Positions 46,153 to 56,027 of a stretch of DNA of 64,000 bases are shown here, piece after piece (positions within the stretch are counted from its first letter, which is position 1; every line of letters begins with the position of its first letter). Made by a program: the position numbers and the translations under genes. Source of the DNA: Xenopus tropicalis (lineage: Eukaryota > Chordata > Amphibia > Anura > Pipidae); NCBI RefSeq assembly GCF_000004195.4, contig NC_030677.2, positions 174,518,019 to 174,582,018 on the forward strand, given 5' to 3'. The notes below the pieces were generated by a model. It ran no database searches. It was given only the letters and a program-made list of their open reading frames with translations, and was not told the DNA's origin.

Positions 46153-47455
46153 TGTAGGGACCCATAGGGGCACATTTACTAACCCACGAACGGGCCGAAT
46201 GCGTCCGATTGCGTTTTTTTCGTAATGATCGGTAATTTTGCGTTTTTTTTCGGCGTCTTTACGATTTTTGCGTAAAAACGCGAGTTTTTCGGCGTCTTTA
46301 CGATTTTTGCGTAAAAACGCGAGTTTTTCGTAGCCATTACGAAAGTTGCGCAAAGTCGCGATTTTTTCGTAGCGTTAAAACATGCGCAAAACGTCGCGCC
46401 TTTTAAGTTTTAACGCTACGAAAAAGGCGCGACTTTGCGTGCAAGTGTTAACGCTACGGAAAAATCGCGACTTTGTGCAACTTTCGTAATGGCTACGAAA
46501 AACTTGCGTTTTTACGCAAAAATCGTAAAGACGCCGAAAAACTCGCGTTTTTACGCAAAAATCGTAAAGACGCCGAAAAAAACGCAAAAAATACGAAAAA
46601 GTTGCAAAATGTTCGTTTCCAATCGGAATTTTTCCAATTCGGATTCGAAATCGTGTCTTAGTAAATCAGCCCCATAGGGTTAAGCTCCCTATGGCTTTAT
46701 CCGCTACCTCTTCACACCTTTACTATTATTGGGCAGAAGCCCTTGTACTCAGTTTACAGTTGTAAAGCTATACCTTATAGGTTTAGCCTGGTTGTAAACG
46801 CCCCCTGCAGACTGATAAAGTGTCTGGCAGGAGGGTGTGACTTCCTCTTTGGCTGCTGGTCTGCTACCTGAAGCACCACTCCATTGAGCCTGGGTACAGA
46901 TCCTGCCTAGTAGCCACATCTATCCAAATTAAAGTCGGGAACAGGGCTCCGTGAATGAGGAAAAGACAGCATAGCAACATTTGTAATAGCACCCTCTAGG
47001 AGGTGTGAGTTTAGTCAAACTTATTTAGCAAGGGCAGTCTTTAGCCCCATCCAGGATAATAGGAAAGAAGTAGCCTTCCTACTAGGCCTTTATTGCCTTA
47101 TTGTAGGGACACAGAAGTGCTAGGGAATCAGGTTAGCAACTATGCCTTGCCCGACCTCTTGATGAGAAGGTACTACACCGGTGAGCTGCCTATACCTATC
47201 CTTCTGTTGGTGCTTCACCTACCCAACCTCTTGATGAGAAGGGATTACTAGGGAAGTATCATATTCTACCTGTTGATCATTTGCAATACCTATTGTACTT
47301 CTGCATGCTGGTCTACTTAACATCTGAGTGAGTATATTGTGTAACCCTGAAGCTACAACTTGTCTTGGACAATAAAGTATTATCTAGTTCATCTGCAAGA
47401 GCTCCTGGCGTCCATTATCTATTCTATAATCAGCATTTACACCTATTACACTACA
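46153..47455 (+). mobile_element. LTR with TGTAG/CTACA ends, split by a MITE
   Basis: It starts TGTAGGGACCCATA at 46153, resumes after the MITE with ATAGGGTTAAGCTCCC (46674), and ends CACCTATTACACTACA. AATAAA at 47371-47376 sits 80 bp from the end, as expected for U5. CAGTGGCAGTGGGAGG follows directly and could be the start of an internal region, but no gag or pol is recognisable. A partial relative is at 8278-8600. Confidence 0.7.
46167..46673. mobile_element. GGGGCACATTTACTAA MITE, nested in an LTR
   Basis: Starts GGGGCACATTTACTAACCC and ends CTTAGTAAATCAGCCCC. ATA flanks both sides (46164-46166 and 46674-46676). Each arm holds a tandem pair of CGTAAAAACGCGAGTTTTTCGG-like words and the arms pair with each other across about 46395. 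This copy lacks the 52-bp minisatellite found in its relatives. Confidence 0.9.
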
Positions 47456-47760
47456 CAGTGGCAGTGGGAGGTATAGTTCAACAACCTCCATATAAGCTCC
47501 CATATAGCGGAGGCCCATCCTGATGTATGAGAGTCCAATGTGCCCCATGCTCTAACCATAGCCTGGGTTTAAATGTGCTTTTTAGCCAAAAAGGGGTTAT
47601 AGAAAGTTGCTTAAAAATATATTTTCTTTCATTATGCAATGAAAAGTTTTTAAATTGTTTTGCCTTCTATATGATTATTCAGATAAACAACCACACTTCT
47701 ATATTGATGGCACACTCATTAACTGTGCAACTGTTAAAATCTGTCAGTATTTCTTATTCA
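47456..47760. other. Possible start of an LTR-element interior
   Basis: CAGTGGCAGTGGGAGG follows the LTR and could overlap a primer-binding site, though I cannot match it to a tRNA. AGCCAAAAAGGGGTTAT at 47585 also follows the related LTR fragment (8633). No coding region. Confidence 0.35.
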
Positions 47761-48270
47761 GTTTTGCCAAAAATCTGTCCCTTTCTAAGACACTAATGCA
47801 TGCTCTCATCCTATCCCACCTAGACTTCTGTAACCTGCTATAAACTGGCCTCCCTATCTCCCCCCCCCCACAGTCTGTGTTAAATTCTGCTGCCAGAATT
47901 CTCTTCCTCTCATTCAAGAGAGTTCAGACCCTGATGAAGTCCTTAACACGGCTTCCCATAAAACAAAGAATAACTTACAAACTCTATCTCTTAACCTTCA
48001 AAGCCCTTCATTCCTCTGCCCCTCACTACATCTCTTCTCTTGTGTCTCCATATGTTCCTATCCAACTCCCCCGCTCCTCTCAGAGCAACCTCTTGGTTGC
48101 GCCCCCCCCATTACTACTGCTGTTCCTAGAGTGTACAATGCTAGTCCTGTCATCTGGCTAAACCTCTTTCATAGGGTCTGTGTTCCTAGACTTTCTCTAA
48201 AAGGGTCTAGGGAAGAGCTCTTCCCTGGGCCTTATTGACTTCACCTAGATCAGATGATGGAAGGCCAAAG
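47761..48270 (+). pseudogene. L2/CR1-like LINE reverse transcriptase C-terminal fragment
   Basis: Frames read LMHALILSHLDFCNLL, then SVLNSAARIL, then LPIKQRITYKLYLLTFKAL followed by HSSAPHYISSLVSPYVP. The order SHLDFCN, NSAAR, LP...RI.YKL..LTFKALH, AP.Y is the distal part of L2-group ORF2 proteins. A stop follows DFCNLL and a C-run near 47862 breaks the frame. It belongs to a different LINE lineage from the copies at 35.9 and 55.6 kb. Confidence 0.8.
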
Positions 48271-48944
48271 ATGAAGAACCACCCCCTTCCAAGCACTATA
48301 TAAAAGTGTGACGGGAAGAGGTTACTAACTCTATAGGCCAATGCAACTAGATAAAACGCTAGCGTTAGCATCCAAAGGGAGTGTTGGGAAACTTGCTATA
48401 CTCTGAATACTGTTTTTATTTAATGTACAGGGTTGCTGTGTGTCTGAAAGTCTACTAAATTTATAATAACATTGTGCAACATTTATTTTAGACTTACAGC
48501 TTTGAATTAAATTAACATTTATAATCTGGGGCTTTGTAATCTTTGTCAAAATTCCAATATGTTTTATTACTTATAGCTAAAAATGAAAGCCACATAGGAA
48601 GGAGGTGCATAGGATATGCCGAACTAACCTTTTGTGACTAGCAATACTTGCCCTTGGTCTCTGTTGGTTTGGAAAAACATCAACAGCAATGCCAAAATTC
48701 TACATTTTATTTGTACCTAGCTGTCAAGTGTCTACACAGGTATTCTTAGATTACATGATGTATCATCTAATACTTTGTATTGTAATACTGTTAAAATGTT
48801 GTCTTTCTTTTACCATACTGGGCTGATAATAACAATATCTATGTATAGTTTAACTAAAGGTAGCCATACAGTGGCTGATCCTTCATGTCACCAATCAGTC
48901 AGTGAGCAGAAAGCATAATCAACGGGTCTGCATTAAATGAGGAG
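48271..48944. other. AT-rich DNA, nothing recognised
   Basis: No gene or repeat family is recognised. Confidence 0.5.
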
Positions 48945-49108
48945 CTATGCTCTTCTTCACTGGTACACTCTATTAATGCCTTTAAGAGTGGCTTAGATGA
49001 ATAATATTCAAGGCTTAGTGATCTTCAGATCTAAAGTAATTAGATAGGTATTGGGATATATAGTTTACTGTATATATATATATATGAGTGTATAAACAAG
49101 TACAGTAT

Positions 49109-50353
49109 GGGGCACATTTACTAATCCACAAACGTCCGAAAAGTGTCAGAATGCGTTTTTTTCGTAATGATTGGTATTTTGCGATTTTTTCGTAAATTGT
49201 CGCGACTTTTTCGTAGCCATTACGACTTGCTCGTAAATTGTCGCGACTTTTTTGTAGCCATTACGACTTGCTCGTAAATTGTCGCGACTTTTTCGTAGCC
49301 ATTATGACTTGCTCGTAAATTGTCACAACTTTTTCGTAGCCATCGCACCGAGTACGAAAGTTTTGGATTCATTCAAGCTTCAGTATCGTGACTTTCCTTG
49401 GGCCAGGTTGGAGCTGCAGAGTGCCATTGAGCCCTATGGGAGACTTTCCTTGGGCCAGGTTGGAGCTGCAGAGTGCCATTGAGCCCTATGGGAGACTTTC
49501 CTTGGGCCAGGTTGGAGTTGCAGAGTGCCATTGAGCCCTATGGGAGACTTTCCTTGGGCCAGGTTGGAGCTGCAGAGTGCCATTGAGCCCTATGGGAGAC
49601 TTTCCTTGGGCCAGGTTGGAGCTGCAGAGTGCCATTGAGTCCTATGGGAGGCTTTCCTTGGGCCAGGTTGGAGCTGCAGAGCCTTGGGCCAGGTTGGAGC
49701 TGCAGAGTGCCATTGAGCCCTATGGGAGGCTTTCCTTGGGCCAGGTTGGAGCTGCAGAGTGCCATTGAGCCCTATGGGAGACTTTCCTTGGGCCAGGTTG
49801 GAGCTGCAGAGTGCCATTGAGCCCTATGGGAGGCTTTCCTTGGGCCAGGTTGGAGCTGCAGAGTGCCATTGAGCCCTATGGGAGACTTTCCTTGGGCCAG
49901 GTTGGAGCTGCAGAGCCTTGGGCCAGGTTGGAGCTGCAGAGTGCCATTGAGCCCTATGGGAGGCTTTCCTTGGGCCAGGTTGGAGCTGCAGAGCCTTGGG
50001 CCAGGTTGGAGCTGCAGAGTGCCATTGAGCCCTATGGGAGGCTTTCCTTGGGCCAGGTTGGAGCTGCAGAGTGCCATTGAGTCCTATGGGAGGCTTCCAA
50101 AATCATGCAAAGTCGCAAAGGTTTGCCCGCCATTTACGAGCGCTCAATAAGAAAAAGTCGCGACAATATACGAGCAAGTGGCAATGGCTATGAAAAAGTC
50201 ACGACAATTTACGAGCAAGTCGTAATGGCTACGAAAAAGTCGCGACAATTTCCGAGCAAGTCGTAATGGCTACGAAAAAATTGCGAAATGTTAGTTTCCA
50301 ATCCGATTTTTTCCCATTCGGGATTCGGATTTGTGGATTAGTAAATCAGCCCC
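49109..50353. mobile_element. GGGGCACATTTACTAA MITE with 52-bp minisatellite
   Basis: It starts GGGGCACATTTACTAATCC and ends GATTAGTAAATCAGCCCC. The arms hold TCGCGAC/GTCGCGA and CGTAGCCATTACGAC words, repeated three to four times per arm. The middle 0.7 kb is a tandem array. It is inserted in a LINE 3' end. Confidence 0.9.
49396..50095 (+). repeat. 52-bp minisatellite: 12 full units and 3 half units
   Basis: The unit contains TTGGAGCTGCAGAGTGCCAT, GAGCCCTATGGGAG and CTTTCCTTGGGCCAGG. GTGCCATTGAG is at 49421 first and 50071 last. Three units (about 49676, 49911 and 49989) lack the middle 26 bp, exactly half the unit. Frames of 62-101 codons in this array are artefacts. Confidence 0.97.
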
Positions 50354-50366
50354 TAAGTGTGTATAT

Positions 50367-50391
50367 AAATATATATATATATATATATATG
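50367..50391. repeat. (TA)n microsatellite
   Basis: Short TA run inside the LINE 3' UTR remnant. Confidence 0.95.
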
Positions 50392-50466
50392 CTCTGGGGG
50401 TCAATTGGAGGGGTTGAACTTGATGGATTTTGGTCTTTTTTCAGCCCAAATGATCCATGTAACTGC

Positions 50467-52297
50467 CTTATCTGCCAATGCACCTTGCACTTGGAGACAT
50501 GTTGCATTTGCAGATGACGTTTTCAATGACGTCACAATCAGTGATGCAAAGTATGTGCACCTTGAGAAAGGTGTTGTGGGATGAAGAATGCAGTTTGGAG
50601 AGATGGGCATAAGTGCTTTATTTGTCACTGAGTACACTAGCACAGAAATTTGTTTGAGACATTTTGATTGCGATTCCTGCTTAATGATAGAGTTCGTAAT
50701 GAAGTCTTGCCACCATTCCGATGCATTATCTAAGCAATCTATCACTAATGATAACTGTAATTACAGCCATTGAAACATACAGCACTGTGGCATCTACTTG
50801 TCACTGACCCAGTCTCCTAAAAGCTTCAAGGGATGAATGAGATTTAACTAAAGTGACTTATATGTCATGGTTCATCCCAATATGATTATGGACTGCTGTA
50901 CTTGCATTTTAGATTATGTATAGTAGCACTATTACATGTATTATTGATTTTATGCCCATTAAGGTTTGGTGTCACTTTGACTAAGGGAGGTATTTGGTGG
51001 TTAACCCGTCAGTTGCAATGAAACCCAGTGTTGGACACTTATATTTATACTTAATCTTTTATCAATGCCTGAGTGCAATTTTTGAAATGGATCTTTTTCC
51101 TTTTCTTGTTTTTCCAGGATAGTTAATCTATGACCTAACATAGGATAGTTTGAAGTATTCTAAACCAAATCTGTGTATATGTTTATATACTGTGGATATC
51201 ACTTTGAAATGATAGTACAGTTTCCTAAAGAACCATAATATTTATAAGTGTAATTTGCTAGAAAATTGGGTGCAGGGTAATTTATTTATACTTTAAAAGC
51301 AATATTTATTATGTAAATAATTTACAGTTAAACAGTTTGCAGGACAAATGAAGTAGTTCTGTTTTACCGGGGTTTGCGGAATTGTAATACTAATTGCAGA
51401 TCAATTACTTTTCCTTGTTTGTAGAGAGCCCCATTTACAGACAAAATATTCATCCGCTGATGTTTTCATTAGTGTGATAGTATTGTTTAAATATATTTGG
51501 TGCTACTAAAATTAATTAAATTTCTTCCCCAGGGACTGCCGCCTGGGTAAATGAATGATGCCATCTCTGTGTATTTGCAAATTCATCATAGTTACTGTAT
51601 TATGTTCACTAAATATTAATTCAGCATTTAACATTGTGCCAATGTGTTTTCACAGAAGAACCGGCTCCTCAATAGCAATTTTGTTTTAAGGAGAAATAAA
51701 CCCTGTTTAACAATTTATGTTTGAAATACTATTTCAGTTGTTGATGATTTTCTACCATTATCCCCATTTGTTTGTAAAACAGTTCACCAGCTTCTTAACC
51801 TCTCCTAGACTGGAGCTCTTTTCAGTTGTGTTTCTGATCTGCTACTCACCCGCTAGGCCAAACCTTGTCTTAACCTTTGGGGGTTGGGGATTCAGCGGGA
51901 TGTGAACTCATCTACTGGACTCAACATTACAGCATTACATTGCAGTTATGAAGTTTAATGTTGCCACTTATCTCCAGTAGCACCTAATCTTATTCAATTT
52001 TTTGGGTGGCTATCAACACAGACACACTTTCAGAGCCTGAACATAGCAAGAGATTACCTTTTCTGCCAGTAATTGCTGCTGTTCCTGCACTACTTGATAC
52101 AATTTCCCATTTACTCTTCCAAACCCAAGGTACCAATGTCAAAAAATTTTCTGGGGATCAATGACAATCCTGGATCTTCCCCACACTTATGATCTAATAT
52201 AGACCAAGGTAAGAGTGGCAACTGCACAAAGTTCTGATGGAATACAATTCTGAATTTAGTTGGAGATTTATGGGGTTATTTAAGAAAAGACACATAA
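50467..52297. other. Unique DNA, candidate conserved block at 51.2-51.7 kb
   Basis: No gene is recognised. About 51240-51720 is repeat-free with clusters of homeodomain-like ATTA cores (AATTACTTTTCC, ACTAAAATTAATTAAATT, AATATTAATTCAGC). It is a visual candidate for a conserved non-coding element only. Confidence 0.35.
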
Positions 52298-52747
52298 GGG
52301 CCCATTTATTAAACCACAAATTTTCATTAATTAAAAGCATGATTGGAAAAAATTCGGAATAACCACAATAATTTCTGATGTGCAAAAATTGCACGGACAT
52401 TCTTTTCTTGGTCATACAAAAATATTGTAGTTGCGATCCGAAAGTCACTAAATTTTTGTATCCGAACGATCGTAAACGGTGAGAAAACCTTTCTGGTTTT
52501 GAAACTTCAATGGCACTCTGCAGCTCTAAGCTGGCCAAAAGACAGTCACGATAACAAAGCTTGAATGAATTCTGAAAAGTTTTTGCGAAAAATACACCTT
52601 TTTCGTGGAAGTTAACAAAAATCATGAAAAAGTCATACTATTTTAACGATATTATCGTGGTCGTTATGAAAAGTTCTAAAAATTAGAAAAAAAATCTGTT
52701 TGGTTTTTTTTGGAAAAAAAATTTCATGGTTTCATGAATGGGCCCCC
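52298..52747. mobile_element. MITE with a single copy of the 52-bp unit sequence
   Basis: It starts GGGCCCATTTATTAAACC and ends TTCATGAATGGGCCCCC; ATAA lies on both sides. In its centre on the minus strand is TTCATTCAAGC, then a CGTGACT, then GAGCTGCAGAGTGCCATTGA (52508-52570). This is the same block that begins the arrays at 49396 and 56244, but present once. It looks like the ancestral, unexpanded state. Confidence 0.75.
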
Positions 52748-53113
52748 ATAACTAGATTTTTTTTGTTTTATATTTGTTTGAAACCCCCAAAAAACATCAT
52801 TTCTATGAATGGCAGTCATTTATAAAAGATCTGAACTGAGAAAGCACGAATGAATAAAAGTTGTTGCACGATAACCGGTGTGAAAAAACCCCCAAAAACC
52901 TCTAAAACCATGAAGCAAAGAAAGATCTTCCAATTGTAATAGGGACATCTGCCATTGACTTCTACATGATCTCGACAGGTTTTTTCTTGTGTATTTTAGC
53001 ATTCAAAATTAACAAAATAAATCATGAAAAAATTGCTCTTTCTTTTGCAACAAATTTGGTTTATGGTGAGAAAAAGCTCGACCAGAAAAATATGTACCTT
53101 TATAAATGCCCCT
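52748..53113. mobile_element. MITE related to the one at 23833-24798
   Basis: It shares AAAAACCCCCAAAAACCTC, GAAGCAAAGAAAGATC, TTGACTTCTACATGATC and a TTTATAAATGCCCC end with the 23.8-kb element. Its left border against the preceding MITE is uncertain. Confidence 0.55.
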
Positions 53114-53240
53114 TTAAGTTTGCCCAGGAACAGTAACCCATAACAACCAACTAACAGGAAGCATTTACTGGTCCCCTTGTTTAAAAGCAAACATCTTATT
53201 TGTTGCTATGGGGTAAAGCTCCAGTGCAAAGTTAGTGCAT
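53114..53240. mobile_element. MITE fragment, GTTACTGCACCTG family
   Basis: CCAGGAACAGTAACCCATAAC and AAAGCAAACATCTTATTTG match pieces at 44814 and 55330. Only the centre of the family is present. Confidence 0.55.
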
Positions 53241-53629
53241 ATTATTACATATGGGGGTAAGTCAAGTTCTTATGATGCTACCTTGTCATTTAAAAAGGTA
53301 AGACAACATTTTTGGACTGTTTTCTATAATTGAGCGGACCGATCCATTTGCCTATAAACTCTAAATTTCACCTCCAAAACGTAGCCCATTTTATTAATTC
53401 TGTACTCTTATAGTATGCAAAACTGTCGTGGAATCTAGAATTCACAGCAGTCATCAGCAATCCCTCAGGGGTTAACCTCTGGAGGGGAACTTTTGGGCAT
53501 TTACTTCTAATGTTTATGCATGTTTGCCCATTAGTGTTCAAGTGCAGGTTTTTGCAATAATAGATGCTGAAAGATTCCAACTGGCCCAAAGTCATTGTTC
53601 TTTTGTATCACTGAGCCTTTATTTAAAAA

Positions 53630-53787
53630 AAAAAGGAATTCTGAGAATGAATTCTATGAATTCCAAACTCCTAAATTATCCTGGCTTCTGCTTTAAAACC
53701 CAGTGGGTGAGCTTTAGCCTATAGGATAAACCCATGTAAATGGGATTTTTTTTAGGAGTTTGGAATTCATTCCCAGAATTCCTTTTG
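53630..53787. repeat. Inverted repeat with 35-bp arms
   Basis: AAAGGAATTCTGAGAATG..CCAAACTCCTAAA (53632-53675) is mirrored at 53752-53787. The arms differ by one 9-bp insertion (TATGAATTC) in the left arm. Spacer of about 75 bp. Probably a small foldback element. Confidence 0.85.
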
Positions 53788-54434
53788 TTTATTTGTATCT
53801 GTATGAAGCAGTCTCCTCAACCTTAATGATTTGTTTGAGCCTTTATTTGATCTTGATTTCCTGGTTTCCAACCTCTAGACCATTCTATGACCACTTGCCT
53901 TCCTCAATTATGAACCTCTTCTATCTACCTGCTTCAGTAATTTATTGCGCTTCAGTAATATTTGAATCATTTTTGAGGTGTAATATTTAATATAGAAAAT
54001 GTCATTATAAATGCAATTTGCATTTTGGGTGGTTTTAGGTATTCCTGATGTGCAATGAAGTTATTAAACAAAACTATTTTATATTGTCTATAATTGTGGT
54101 TGTTGTATTGTGGTGCACCTTATTTCTATGGGATCTATATATATTATGGGTATCCCTAGAGTTTTTAAGGTGCATCGTTTGTCAAAACCTTTGAGTTATT
54201 TATTTTATTTTGTTATTTTTGATATTTCCTATTAGGTTTTTCACTTTTTTGCTTTTTTGTATAATTAATATTGAAAGCAGGGCTGTTTTAAGGGCCCTGT
54301 GAGGTGTATAATCTAAGTTTTGATATAATATATGCTTGTTATAGGGTTTTAATGGTAGCCCTGAAAAATGTATAAATTAAATGTTGGGGGTATAAAAAGG
54401 AAATGACATGAACAATGAGCATGCCACACCGCCT
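53788..54434. other. AT-rich DNA, nothing recognised
   Basis: No gene or repeat family is recognised. Confidence 0.5.
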
Positions 54435-54555
54435 CTGATGAAGCACCCAATGGTGAGAAATGCGTTAGGAGAGTGGGTACCATGAGTATGTTTTGCTTTT
54501 TGATTTGTTTGTTTAAATTTTGAGCCAATAAATGGTTGTTTATTTCACTGAATAA
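54435..54555 (+). other. Hammerhead-like motif with AATAAA tail
   Basis: CTGATGAAG, a CACC/GGTG stem with CAAT loop, and GAAATGCGTTAGG span 54435-54468. AATAAA follows at about 54528. The core fits CUGANGA-helix II-GAAA, as at 28291 and 36640 (minus). The flanks have no target duplication that I can see. Confidence 0.5.
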
Positions 54556-55604
54556 TGTGTTGACTAAATTATCTACCTGCTAACCTTGCCCCTTTGATCA
54601 TGATAGATCCAGTAGATTTTTGTTTGTCTTTACCTGGTTGAACATATGTGATGGAATATAGAGTCTATATGGTTTTCCTGATATTTGTATTTATGGAAGT
54701 GGGCACAGCCAACACCTATAGACAAGGACAAACATCAATAAATGTGCAAAGTGATATTTATTTCATGAAATAATCAATATGCTTCTCTATTTGCATCATT
54801 TAATTGTAAAGCTACTTTGTTCCTTTACACAATTCAGGGAGTAATTTAACAACACAAGCAAAATTTGCTCCAGATGCAGTAATCCATAGAAACCAGATAT
54901 GTGCAGACATGTTACTATGGGTTACGAAAACTGTCACAAACTTTGCAAATATTTTACATTAGCCTTCAAATGTCAGCCATCACTCTGACAAATAAATGAG
55001 AAAGGAGTGGGTTAGCCAGTAAATATTTTACAGAAACACAAAATAATTATTATTTGCAAGATTTCAGAGCATTATGGGTCCTTTCTCAAGAAGATGACAG
55101 TTTCTTACAGTGACACATTTTTTGCTAGGTACATACAGCAAATCCAATATATGGATGAATGTTTTTACAATTCTTAACATTACAGTAGGTGCCACTGGCA
55201 TCAGTCACAACTGGGCATCCCCCAGTGACCAGACATGTCAATGTGATACTGATGATACAGTATTTGTTAGTGAATATTCTGTGCTCCCCCTTAAACCACT
55301 TGCATCATGTATATCTGAAATACCACATATAATAAAAGGCCCAGGAGCAGTAACCTATAGCAACCAATAAGATATTTGCATTCAAACAGGTAACCAGGAA
55401 ATGCTACCTGCTGATTGGTTGCCATGGGTGACAAGACATGTAAAGTGTAGCAAACTTGATCAATGCCACCATCATTGATCAGGTTACAGTTGGACTTTTC
55501 AAACACAGATATCACAGTTGGACTTTTCAGGCACAGATGTTTTATGTCAGGGACAAGGACATAAATCAATGTAAACAAACCAAGGGCAAATATACATAAA
55601 GATC
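54556..55604. other. No gene; carries MITE fragments
   Basis: Central pieces of the GTTACTGCACCTG MITE family lie at about 54836-54965 and 55330-55460 (AGCAGTAACCTATAGCAACC, TGCTGATTGGTTGCCATGGG). A short direct repeat ATATCACAGTTGGACTTTTCA lies near 55490-55530. The rest is unassigned. Confidence 0.5.
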
Positions 55605-56009
55605 TTGCCTTTTATGAGAAGGTGAGCAGGAACCTCAACCCTGAAATGGCAGTGGATGTCATCTACTTAGACTTTGCTAAAGCATTTGATACAGTACCGC
55701 ACAAAAAGTTTATGATAAAATTGAGGAATATTGGCCTAGAACATAATATTTGTACTTAGATAGAGAACTGGCTGAAGGATAGATTACAAAGAGTGGTGGT
55801 AAATGGAACATTTTCTAGTGTTGTTAGTGGAGTACCGCAGGGGTCAGTCCTTGGTCCTTTGCTTTTTAACTTGTTTACTAATGACCTAGAGAGTACTGTT
55901 TCTATTTTTGCTGACAATACTATATTGTGCAAAACTATGTTCAATGCAGGATGCTGCTGCTTTGCAGAACAATTTGGCAGAATTGAAAATCTGGGAACAA
56001 AATGATAAA
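55605..56009 (+). pseudogene. CR1-clade reverse transcriptase palm region, broken
   Basis: VDVIYLDFAKAFDTVPH (motif A with its catalytic Asp) lies near 55652-55702, then [18 protein letters not shown], then [15 protein letters not shown] (motif B, 55826-55870) and IFADN at about 55907-55918. In the active family the last would be FADD, so the second catalytic Asp is replaced by Asn. A stop (TAG) precedes IENW at 55757 and parts of the linkers are deleted. No enzyme can be made. Confidence 0.9.
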
Positions 56010-56027
56010 TGTCAGGCCGAAGAATAG

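Larger units (their letters stand above)
48945..50466 (+). mobile_element. CR1-clade LINE 3' end, split by a MITE
   Basis: The left part (48945-49108) has INAFKSGLDE-like codons near 48972 and then a TATATAGTTTACTG..GAGTGTATA tract like the 3' UTR at 58660. The right part (50354-50466) has GTGTGTATATAAATATA and the 3' tail GGTTGAACTTGATGG..TTTTTTCA. The two parts form one truncated LINE end around the MITE at 49109-50353. Confidence 0.7.

Noticed and set aside
47456..47480. Primer-binding site after the LTR
   Set aside because: GTGGCAGTGGGAGG is suggestive by position, but I cannot pair it confidently with the 3' end of a specific tRNA.
49538..50150. Repetitive frames on both strands in the 52-bp array
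   Set aside because: Tandem repeat artefacts: 52 bp shifts frame each unit and the sequence has no stop in most phases.
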